Source: Bacteroidota bacterium
Lineage (GTDB): Bacteria > Bacteroidota > Bacteroidia > Cytophagales > Cyclobacteriaceae
Assembly (NCBI GenBank): GCA_023417065.1
Contig: JAEZGH010000013.1
Coordinates: forward strand, 1 to 64,000
Length of the DNA stretch: 64,000 nucleotides
Direction: 5' to 3'
Part shown: in pieces, positions 25,113 through 32,366 of the stretch
How the letters are laid out: every line of letters starts with the position of its first letter
Position numbering within the stretch: the stretch's first letter is position 1
The notes under the pieces: model-generated
What the model was told of the DNA's origin: nothing
The model's database searches: none
What the model saw: the letters and a program-made list of their open reading frames with translations, nothing else
Program-made: the position numbers and the translations under genes

Positions 25113-27047
25113 ATGACAACGCTGAACAAAATATTTTTCGCACTCATATTGATTTGCCTGGTTGCCGGCTCACTGAACGTTGTAGCGCAGCCAAAGGCGG
25201 CAACGGAAGATGATTATTACAAGATCTACACGGTTCCTGTTCCTGAAGGCATCCTGCTTGAGATAGGCGGAGTTGCCACATTCCCTGATGGCCGTATCGC
25301 TGTAGCTACACGCCGCGGCGATGTATGGACGATTGAAAATCCCTATCGCCAGAACGGAGGAACACCGCGTTTTACGCTCTTCGCGTCTGGATTGCACGAA
25401 GCCCTCGGGTTATTGTATAAAGACAACTCTCTTTACGTAGCACAGCGCGGTGAACTTACGCGACTCACGGACTCCAATGGCGATGGACGTGCCGACAAGT
25501 ATGAAACGGTATATTCCTGGCCTTTGTCAGGGCATTATCATGAATACAGCTTCGGGCCTAAGCTCGCCTCTGACGGAAGTTTCTTCGTCAGCGGTAACGT
25601 TGCTTTCGGAGATCAGGAATGGTGGCGCGGAGAAAGTCGCGTGCCGTGGCGCGGCTGGATTATGAAAATCCATCCCGACGGAACAATGGAGCCGTGGGCA
25701 ACAGGTATGCGATCACCATGCGGACTGGGCATCATCGATGGTGAGCTGTTCTACGACGACAACCAGGGCGACTGGATGGGATCTGGTGGTATCTGGCACG
25801 TTGCCAAGGGTGACTTCACAGGTCATCCCGCAGGGTTGCGCTGGACTTCTATGGAAAACTCTCCTGTTAAACTTACTACGGAGCAGTTATACGCGATGGT
25901 AGATCCACGCCGCGAGCAGAAAGAGGGAATGTACCTCAAGCCTGAAAACATTGCTGATGAAAAGAATCCTGACATCCTGTTTGAATTCAAAGAAAAAATA
26001 CCAGAGCTGAAGCTTCCCGCAGTATGGCTACCCCACGGTATCCTGGGTATCAGCAACTCGGAAATCATCGTGGATGAAACGAACGGAAAGTTTGGACCTT
26101 TCGCCGGACAAGTTTTCGTAGGCGACCAGGGACAAAGCAAGGTAATGCGTGTGGTGCTTGAGAAAGTGAACGGTGAATACCAGGGTGTCGCGTTTGATTT
26201 CCGCTCCGGATTTCAGTCAGGTGTACTGCGCATGAACTGGGGCAATGATGGATCTATGTTCGTCGGCGAAACCAACCGCGGATGGGGGTCTGCAGGAACA
26301 ACAACCTCCGGGTTACAGCAACTTGTGTGGACAGGCAAAGTACCGATGGAAATGAAAACCGTTCGCGCGATGCCTGACGGATTCGAGATCGAGTTCACCC
26401 TGCCGGTAGATAAAGCCAAAGCTGAAGACCTGAACAGCTATGGCGGAAGATCTTTCGTTTACAAGTATCATCCCGTCTACGGTAGTCCTACGATCAACGA
26501 AGAGAAGCTTGCTATTAAAGGTGTGAAGGTGTCGGAAGACGGGAAGAAAGTACGCGTCGTCGTTGATAACCTCCGCAGATATTATGTTCACGAAATTATC
26601 GTTCAGGGCATCCGCTCAACTGAAGGAAAATCTGTCCTTCATCCTGTGGCGTATTACACGCTCAACAACATCCCGGAGGGAGCAAAACTGCCTGCGTCTG
26701 AATTGAGTACGAAACGATCCACGACAGCAAAGGCGACAACTAAGCCAGCTGCTACACGCACGGCTTCGGCAGCAAGCGCAGCGAAGGCTCCCACGTATGC
26801 CGAGATAGAACCACTTTTGGTGAAGAATACATGCACAGCATGCCACCAGACCACTAAGCGTCAGGTCGGCCCTGCATATGCCGACATCGCCAAGCGGAAG
26901 TACTCCAATGAGCGGATTGTTGAGCTGATCTATAATCCTGAGCCCAAAAACTGGCCGGAGCACGAAACGCCGATGGCGCCCATGCCTCAGGTTCCGCGCG
27001 ATGAAGCCCTTAAGATCGCAGCATGGATCAATTCGTTAAGGGATTAA
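25113..27047 (+). CDS. Secreted beta-propeller (sugar dehydrogenase-like) protein with C-terminal cytochrome c
   Basis: Signal peptide (about 1-25, ends VVAQ). The body (about 35-420) is a beta-propeller resembling PQQ-type glucose/sorbosone dehydrogenases: GGVATFPDGRIAVATRRGDVW, HEYSFGPKLASDGSFFVSG and GMRSPCGLGIIDGELFYDDNQGDW. An Ig-like segment and an Ala/Thr/Lys linker (about 535-560) lead to a mono-haem cytochrome c domain with CTACH (26832-26846, from residue 574) and a probable Met ligand in TPMAPMPQVP. The family architecture suggests a periplasmic dehydrogenase that passes electrons to its own haem. It is coupled to the DUF1080 gene. Cofactor and substrate are inferred, not shown. 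The stop codon lies inside a GGATTAAG repeat. Confidence 0.9.
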   Translation: MTTLNKIFFALILICLVAGSLNVVAQPKAATEDDYYKIYTVPVPEGILLEIGGVATFPDGRIAVATRRGDVWTIENPYRQNGGTPRFTLFASGLHEALGLLYKDNSLYVAQRGELTRLTDSNGDGRADKYETVYSWPLSGHYHEYSFGPKLASDGSFFVSGNVAFGDQEWWRGESRVPWRGWIMKIHPDGTMEPWATGMRSPCGLGIIDGELFYDDNQGDWMGSGGIWHVAKGDFTGHPAGLRWTSMENSPVKLTTEQLYAMVDPRREQKEGMYLKPENIADEKNPDILFEFKEKIPELKLPAVWLPHGILGISNSEIIVDETNGKFGPFAGQVFVGDQGQSKVMRVVLEKVNGEYQGVAFDFRSGFQSGVLRMNWGNDGSMFVGETNRGWGSAGTTTSGLQQLVWTGKVPMEMKTVRAMPDGFEIEFTLPVDKAKAEDLNSYGGRSFVYKYHPVYGSPTINEEKLAIKGVKVSEDGKKVRVVVDNLRRYYVHEIIVQGIRSTEGKSVLHPVAYYTLNNIPEGAKLPASELSTKRSTTAKATTKPAATRTASAASAAKAPTYAEIEPLLVKNTCTACHQTTKRQVGPAYADIAKRKYSNERIVELIYNPEPKNWPEHETPMAPMPQVPRDEALKIAAWINSLRD

Positions 27048-27072
27048 GGGATTAAGGGGATTAAGGGATTAG
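27036..27072 (+). repeat. Tandem repeat TTAAGGGA spanning the cytochrome c gene stop codon
   Basis: Units TTAAGGGA (27036-27043), TTAAGGGA (27044-27051), TTAAGGGGA (27052-27060), TTAAGGGA (27061-27068) and partial TTAG. The first unit encodes the last residues and the stop TAA is 27045-27047. Confidence 0.92.
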
Positions 27073-27127
27073 AAATAATGGAACCTGGTCCTGCATCTCC
27101 CCGGTCGTAACCAACAGCTTAACATTG

Positions 27128-27162
27128 AAAAGGCCGTCACATGAGAATGAGACGGCCTTTTT
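27128..27162. terminator. Terminator between convergent cytochrome c and SPOR lipoprotein genes
   Basis: Stem AAAAGGCCGTC (27128-27138) with GACGGCCTTTT (27151-27161), a 12-base loop, and T or A tracts on each side so it can act in both directions. Confidence 0.88.
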
Positions 27163-27202
27163 CTATTGAGTTGAGTTCAACGGAAAACCCGTTGAGAATA
27201 GC

Positions 27203-27715
27203 TTATTGTGCCAGAGGAATTTTCTCCGGGATGATGATGGCTGACGGAAAATACTTTTTGATCATAGTGAAATCCGCCTGAGCATCCATCATGTAGTAAT
27301 ACTTCCCGGCCTTCACGCGGAAGATCGGCTCTGTAAACTGGATTTCGGATTCAATATTGGGCATCAACGTAGTGAGTTGGCGCCGTTGACTGAATGCATC
27401 TTCCCTTCTGCCGGAATACACCTGAATGGTATATCCATCAACAAATTTTTTGGCGAGATGAATGCGATCAATACTATCGAGTACAGGATCAATCTTATCG
27501 TTGACCGCGAGGCGCGCCTCTACAAACGGACGCTCAACGTACTTTTCAGGTTTCCCCGCAACGATGGTATCTCCGGGCAACTCAAACTTCGGCCGCAATG
27601 AAGACAAGTCTTCCGTGTAACGGCCTGAACCTCCTGTTGACGAAGCCGGTTTAGACGCAGCACATCCGGCGAGAAACAGATACACCAGATAATAAGATAT
27701 TCCGATCATTCGCAT
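27203..27715 (-). CDS. SPOR-domain lipoprotein
   Basis: Predicted lipoprotein: signal peptide with lipobox LFLAGC near residue 18, a low-complexity Ser/Gly linker, then a C-terminal SPOR-like domain (about 92-160) beginning GYTIQVYSGRREDAFSQRRQL and continuing FRVKAGKYYYMMDAQADF. SPOR domains bind denuded glycan strands of peptidoglycan, so this likely sits at sites of wall turnover or division. 170 residues. It follows secA by 3 bases, suggesting one transcript; this lipoprotein would itself need SecA and LspA. The ATG at 27709 is an alternative start that leaves the signal peptide unchanged. Confidence 0.87.
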   Translation of the reverse strand: MRMIGISYYLVYLFLAGCAASKPASSTGGSGRYTEDLSSLRPKFELPGDTIVAGKPEKYVERPFVEARLAVNDKIDPVLDSIDRIHLAKKFVDGYTIQVYSGRREDAFSQRRQLTTLMPNIESEIQFTEPIFRVKAGKYYYMMDAQADFTMIKKYFPSAIIIPEKIPLAQ

Positions 27716-27718
27716 GTG

Positions 27719-30700
27719 TTAGTCGATTATGATACAACGATTATTCACGATATCGTCTTCAACCTTCTTGTATTTAACGTCACGAACCACTCTTCCGTCT
27801 GGGTATTGAACGCTTACTTTGTCGTTTCGACCGGCGATTTTTTCAGATTTCACCGGCATAACCTTTTCCTGCGGCGGGCGATCAGCCTGCGCTTGTGCCT
27901 GTTGTCCACCGCCTCCGCTAAGTAAGCTGCGTGATTCATCCTTCTGCTCCCTGAGTTTTGGGCGTGCCCGCTGTACGCGTGCCTCCTGCACCTGCTCCGG
28001 CTGCTGAATCGGAATGTCCGCCTTCAGCAGGAACGAAATAGTGTCCTCATTTACTTTGGCGATAAACCGCTTGAACAGCTCAAAGCCTTCAAACTTGTAT
28101 ATCAACAGCGGATCCTTTTGCTCGTAAACAGCATTCTGAACCGACTGCTTCAGATCATCCATCTCGCGTAAGTGCTCCTTCCAAAGCTGATCAATAATGG
28201 CAAGCGTAATCATCTTTTCCATCGCCTTGATCAGTTCGCGGTTTTCCGTTTCGACGCATTTCGTGAGGTTCGCCGCTACACCGATCTGTTTCTGACCATC
28301 GGTGAAAGGAACCATGATATTCTCCACAGTAGCGCCGCGTGTCTGATGGATCTCGCGAACCACAGGCAATGCCTTCTGAGCCACCATTTCGTTTTTCTTA
28401 TGATAATGATCCAGAGCCTTTTCGTACAGATCCTGAGTCAGGCTGTTTTGATCTTTACGATCGAATTCCTCGCGGGTAAGCTCATAGTCCAACGCAAGCA
28501 CACTGAGTGCATTCAGTCGGAGGCTTTCATAATCAGACGCGTTTTTGGCGTTGATGACCATGTCCTCGCAGGTATCATAGAGCATGGTAAGTATATCCAG
28601 CTCCAGACGTTCACCGAACAATGCGTTTCTCCTGCGCTTGTAAATTACTTCGCGCTGAGAGTTCATAACGTTATCGTATTCAAGCAAACGCTTCCGGATA
28701 CCGAAGTTGTTCTCCTCTACTTTGCGTTGCGCGCGTTCAATGGAACTTGTCACCATTGAGTGCTGAATCTCTTCACCTTCTTTCAACCCGAGTTTATCCA
28801 TGATTCGGGCAATACGCTCCGGCATGAAGAGGCGCATCAGGTTGTCTTCCAGCGACACATAGAACTGTGACGTACCTGGATCACCCTGACGTCCGGAACG
28901 ACCGCGTAACTGACGGTCTACCCGACGCGACTCATGGCGCTCCGTACCAATAATAGCAAGACCACCAGCGGCTCTCGACTCAGGCGTGAGCTTGATATCC
29001 GTTCCACGACCCGCCATGTTGGTAGCGATGGTCACGGTTCCAGGCTTACCGGCTTCAGCAACGATTTCAGCTTCGCGCTGGTGCTGCTTTGCGTTCAACA
29101 CCTGGTGCTTGATCTTGCGCAACTGGAGTAATTTGCTTACAAGCTCAGATATTTCGACAGACGTCGTACCTACGAGTACAGGCCTTCCGGCTTCGGTCAG
29201 CTTCACAATTTCGGCAATCACCGCGTTGAACTTTTCGCGGGTTGTCTTGTACACTAAGTCGTCGTAGTCTTTCCGGATTGCTGGTTTGTTCGTCGGGATT
29301 ACCACCACATCGAGTTTGTAGATATCCCACAATTCACCGGCTTCCGTTTCCGCCGTTCCCGTCATACCAGCAAGCTTATGGTACATCCGGAAATAGTTTT
29401 GGAGTGTAATCGTAGCGTAAGTCTGGGTAGCGTCTTCCACCTTCACATTTTCCTTCGCTTCGATAGCCTGGTGTAATCCGTCTGAATAACGTCTGCCGTC
29501 AAGTACACGACCAGTCTGTTCATCCACGATTTTGACTTTGCCGTCTACGATGATGTACTCCGTATCCTTTTCAAACATCGTATACGCCTTCAGCAACTGG
29601 TTGATGCTGTGGATGCGTTGAGCTTTTGTTTGATAATCGCGAATTATTTCCTCCTTGCGACGGAAACGTTCTGCATCGTCAAGCCCGGTTTCCTTCTCAA
29701 GCTTGCTCAGCTCAGTACCGATTTCCGGCAGGATGAAGAAAGAAGAATCCTCCCCTTCGCCCGTGATCAGGTCGATTCCGCGTTCAGTAAGGTCAACGGA
29801 GTTATCCTTTTCGTCAATAACGAAGTAGAGCGGCTTATCCGCCTCCGGCATGTTTCGCTTGTTGTCGGCGAGGTAAAAGTTTTCGGTCTTCTGCAGGACC
29901 GTTTTCATACCGGTTTCGCTCAGCACCTTGATAAGAGGCTTGTACTTCGGCATGGCACGGTGCGCACGGAACAGTGCAAGACCACCATCCCGCTCATTGC
30001 CTTCGCTGATAAGTTTCTTTGCCTGATTCAAATACTCGTGCACCAGCTTCTTCTGAGCTTCAACCAGTTTGTGAATCCGGGGTTTGAGCTCATAAAACTC
30101 GTGCTGGTCCCCTTTGGGTACAGGACCAGAGATGATCAGTGGCGTACGTGCTTCATCGATCAACACGGAGTCCACCTCATCGACCATTGCATAATGGTGC
30201 TGACGCTGAACGAGGTCTTCGGGGTCGCGCGCCATGTTATCGCGCAGGTAGTCAAAGCCGAATTCGTTGTTAGTACCGTATGTAATATCGCAGAGATACG
30301 CTGCCTTACGGGCTGCGGAGTTAGGTTCGTGCTTGTCGATACAGTCTACGGTAATTCCGTGAAACTGGAAGATTGGCCCCATCCACTCGCTGTCGCGTGT
30401 TGCCAGGTAGTTGTTAACTGTTACCACGTGAACGCCGCGTTTCGCGAGAGCGTTGAGGAACGCAGGCAGTGTTGCCACCAGCGTTTTACCCTCACCTGTG
30501 GCCATTTCCGCAACTTTTCCTTCATGCAGGGCAATACCACCAATGATCTGAACATCGTAGTGGACCATGTCCCAGGTGATCATGTTTCCGGCGGCCATCC
30601 ACTGATTGGCCCAAATGGCTTTGTCGCCTTCGATTTTGATGTTGCCGTGTTTGGCAGCAAAGGCGATGTCGTAATCGCGGGCGGTGACTTCTACAAACTG

Positions 30701-31075
30701 ATTTTCTTTGAAGCGGCGGGCGGTTTCTCGTACAATCGCAAATGCAGTAGGGAGTATCTTCAGGAGCACTACTTCAAGCTCCTTGTTTCTTTCCTTCTCC
30801 AGCTTGTCAATTTGAGCAAATACCTCCTCCTTTTCGTTGATATCGAGTTCGGGGTGGTCAGCTATCTTTTTATGAAGGCCAGCGAGTTTTTCATCAATTT
30901 CTTTGAGTTCCTGACTAATTACCTCCTGAAGTCTGGCTGTTTCGTTCCGGAGCTCGTCGTGACTAAGGCTTTTTAGCCGTTCCCCTTCCTTTTTGGTTTC
31001 TTCGACCAGCGGCATCATCCGCTTTATGTCCTTGTCTGACTTCGTTCCGAATAGTTTTGCAATGAATTTGAGCAT
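27719..31075 (-). CDS. secA: Preprotein translocase ATPase SecA
   Basis: Motor ATPase that drives precursor proteins through SecYEG. Motifs: Walker A MATGEGKTL (about residue 190), VDEVDSVLIDEARTPLIISG, the preprotein cross-linking domain, the second nucleotide-binding domain with TIATNMAGRGTDIKL and ESRRVDRQLRGRSGRQGDPG, then helical scaffold and wing domains. 1,118 residues against about 900 in E. coli; part of the excess is an insertion after the first nucleotide-binding domain around DQHEFYELKPRIHKLVEAQK, as is usual in Bacteroidota. The C-terminal Cys-rich zinc finger is absent: the tail is Gln/Arg-rich and ends NNRCIIID. The promoter and a 5' hairpin are visible upstream. Confidence 0.98.
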   Translation of the reverse strand: MLKFIAKLFGTKSDKDIKRMMPLVEETKKEGERLKSLSHDELRNETARLQEVISQELKEIDEKLAGLHKKIADHPELDINEKEEVFAQIDKLEKERNKELEVVLLKILPTAFAIVRETARRFKENQFVEVTARDYDIAFAAKHGNIKIEGDKAIWANQWMAAGNMITWDMVHYDVQIIGGIALHEGKVAEMATGEGKTLVATLPAFLNALAKRGVHVVTVNNYLATRDSEWMGPIFQFHGITVDCIDKHEPNSAARKAAYLCDITYGTNNEFGFDYLRDNMARDPEDLVQRQHHYAMVDEVDSVLIDEARTPLIISGPVPKGDQHEFYELKPRIHKLVEAQKKLVHEYLNQAKKLISEGNERDGGLALFRAHRAMPKYKPLIKVLSETGMKTVLQKTENFYLADNKRNMPEADKPLYFVIDEKDNSVDLTERGIDLITGEGEDSSFFILPEIGTELSKLEKETGLDDAERFRRKEEIIRDYQTKAQRIHSINQLLKAYTMFEKDTEYIIVDGKVKIVDEQTGRVLDGRRYSDGLHQAIEAKENVKVEDATQTYATITLQNYFRMYHKLAGMTGTAETEAGELWDIYKLDVVVIPTNKPAIRKDYDDLVYKTTREKFNAVIAEIVKLTEAGRPVLVGTTSVEISELVSKLLQLRKIKHQVLNAKQHQREAEIVAEAGKPGTVTIATNMAGRGTDIKLTPESRAAGGLAIIGTERHESRRVDRQLRGRSGRQGDPGTSQFYVSLEDNLMRLFMPERIARIMDKLGLKEGEEIQHSMVTSSIERAQRKVEENNFGIRKRLLEYDNVMNSQREVIYKRRRNALFGERLELDILTMLYDTCEDMVINAKNASDYESLRLNALSVLALDYELTREEFDRKDQNSLTQDLYEKALDHYHKKNEMVAQKALPVVREIHQTRGATVENIMVPFTDGQKQIGVAANLTKCVETENRELIKAMEKMITLAIIDQLWKEHLREMDDLKQSVQNAVYEQKDPLLIYKFEGFELFKRFIAKVNEDTISFLLKADIPIQQPEQVQEARVQRARPKLREQKDESRSLLSGGGGQQAQAQADRPPQEKVMPVKSEKIAGRNDKVSVQYPDGRVVRDVKYKKVEDDIVNNRCIIID

Positions 31076-31087
31076 AGTGATATAAGT

Positions 31088-31137
31088 CTTTAAACCCTTT
31101 TGGCGCAGTCTGATCCTGCAGAAAACCCGGTTTAAAG
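31088..31137 (-). promoter_or_regulatory. Long hairpin at the predicted 5' end of the secA mRNA
   Basis: Nine-base outer stem CTTTAAACC (31088-31096) with GGTTTAAAG (31129-31137), an interrupted TTTT/AAAA middle and an inner GCAG (31105-31108)/CTGC (31116-31119) stem around a 7-base loop. The predicted start of transcription falls at the base of the stem. It may protect the mRNA or control secA expression; that is inference. There is no T-run for termination. Confidence 0.55.
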
Positions 31138-31142
31138 GGTTT

Positions 31143-31150
31143 CAAAGTTA
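31143..31150 (-). promoter_or_regulatory. -7 box of secA
   Basis: TAACTTTG on the minus strand matches TAnnTTTG, about 68 bases upstream of ATG 31075. The -33 region holds only a partial TTTC match 18 bases further upstream. Confidence 0.65.
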
Positions 31151-31205
31151 GTAAATTGTTTGTGCCGGGAAATAAATCCGCTGACTTAGGGCTGGGGAAT
31201 CACAA

Positions 31206-31985
31206 CTATAATTCCAATTCCCCCTGAAAGACCATTTTGGCAGGCCCCACCAAAAAAATATTTGTGAACGCGCCGTCTTGTCCGGCATTTCTTTCGAATT
31301 CCACAGAAAGCTCGCCCCCCAGTGTCTTGATTTTGATCGGTGAGGTGTACCCGTGAAAGCTTGCGGCAAGGGCTGCCGCCGTTACGCCTGTACCGCACGA
31401 GAGAGTCTCATCTTCGACACCCCGTTCGTAGGTGCGAACAAAAATAGTATTGTTATCCTTCAGGGCGATAAAATTGACATTTGTTCCGCCGGGCTGAAAA
31501 TCAGCTGAATAACGGATGGAACGTCCCTTTTCCACAACAGGAAAATTTTCGACTGAATCAACGATCTGAATATAGTGGGGTGATCCGGTGTCAATAAAGA
31601 AGTCGTTACCAAGATTCCTGGCTCCGCTGACGTCATTCATGCGCAGTCTCACATTTCCATCAGGACGGATTTCCGCATCGTGTAAGCCGTCGTAGGCGTT
31701 GAAGCTAGTCTTACCGTTTACAGCGCCTATTGAAGAGGCAAACATCACTGCAGCGCGGCTGCCATTTCCGCAGAGGCTCTGCGAACCGTCACTGTTGTAG
31801 TAAACGAGATTGAAATCGGAAGATCCATCCCTCTCGATAAGCATCAGGCCATCAGCGCCGACCCCGAACTTGCGATCACATAACCGCTGAACCTGTTCTG
31901 TGGTAAGCTTCAGCGTCCCCGGACGGTTGTCAACAATAATAAAGTCGTTTCCTGTTGCCTGGTATTTGGAAAACCTGATTTTCAT
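31206..31985 (-). CDS. dapF: Diaminopimelate epimerase
   Basis: Cofactor-independent racemase that converts LL- to meso-diaminopimelate for lysine and peptidoglycan synthesis. The two catalytic Cys are in SLCGNGSR (Cys72) and LSCGTGVTA (Cys197), facing each other across the two pseudo-symmetric halves. N-terminal KYQATGNDFIIVDN is typical. 259 residues, normal. It follows the small DUF4834 protein by 9 bases on the same strand and ends 130 bases before the secA start. Confidence 0.97.
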   Translation of the reverse strand: MKIRFSKYQATGNDFIIVDNRPGTLKLTTEQVQRLCDRKFGVGADGLMLIERDGSSDFNLVYYNSDGSQSLCGNGSRAAVMFASSIGAVNGKTSFNAYDGLHDAEIRPDGNVRLRMNDVSGARNLGNDFFIDTGSPHYIQIVDSVENFPVVEKGRSIRYSADFQPGGTNVNFIALKDNNTIFVRTYERGVEDETLSCGTGVTAAALAASFHGYTSPIKIKTLGGELSVEFERNAGQDGAFTNIFLVGPAKMVFQGELEL

Positions 31986-31994
31986 GGAAGGAGA

Positions 31995-32195
31995 TTATTT
32001 TACTTCCTCATAGTCGATGTATTCGCCGCCGGTGAACTTGCCGCTCTTCGGTTTACCCCCATTTCCACTTTTGGTCGTTTTCTTCTGCTGATGTTCGCGG
32101 AATTGCTGCGTGGCAGCTCCAATCTTAAAGAAAAACGATCCAACCTTGTACAACACAAAGAAAATCAGAGCAAAAATGAGGATCAGCTTAAACAT
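31995..32195 (-). CDS. Small single-helix membrane protein, DUF4834-like
   Basis: 66 residues: an N-terminal hydrophobic helix (about 3-26, LILIFALIFFVLYKVGSFFF), then a basic Lys/Gly-rich stretch and an acidic end (EYIDYEEVK). This matches the short Bacteroidota DUF4834 pattern; no function is known to me. A TACCTTTG promoter lies about 30 bases upstream and dapF begins 9 bases downstream, so it is the leader gene of a dapF transcript. Confidence 0.8.
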   Translation of the reverse strand: MFKLILIFALIFFVLYKVGSFFFKIGAATQQFREHQQKKTTKSGNGGKPKSGKFTGGEYIDYEEVK

Positions 32196-32223
32196 GCTTC
32201 AGGTTTTTTCTATAACTATAAAA

Positions 32224-32231
32224 CAAAGGTA
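32224..32231 (-). promoter_or_regulatory. -7 box of the DUF4834-dapF unit
   Basis: TACCTTTG on the minus strand matches TAnnTTTG. It lies about 28 bases upstream of ATG 32195. Confidence 0.65.
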
Positions 32232-32335
32232 GAGGTTCAACAGCAAAAATTCGCCCCTGGGATCACCTTTCTTCACGTGCGGCCGGACTGTCAGGCCTTG
32301 AACCCAACATCCAGCTGCTCAAGGGTTCCAGAAGC

Positions 32336-32362
32336 AAAAAGAGCCCGTCGCGGGCTCTTTTT
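32336..32362 (-). terminator. Terminator of carB
   Basis: Stem GAGCCCG (32341-32347) with CGGGCTC (32351-32357) and loop TCG, extended by AAAAA/TTTTT arms. It lies 5 bases beyond the carB stop on the minus strand. The symmetric A/T arms would also let it act on the other strand. Confidence 0.92.
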
Positions 32363-32366
32363 GACA

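Noticed and set aside
29609..30976. 455-codon open frame on the plus strand opposite secA
   Set aside because: Antisense shadow of secA. The translation is Leu/Phe/Val/Cys-rich without domain motifs, and secA in the other frame is complete.
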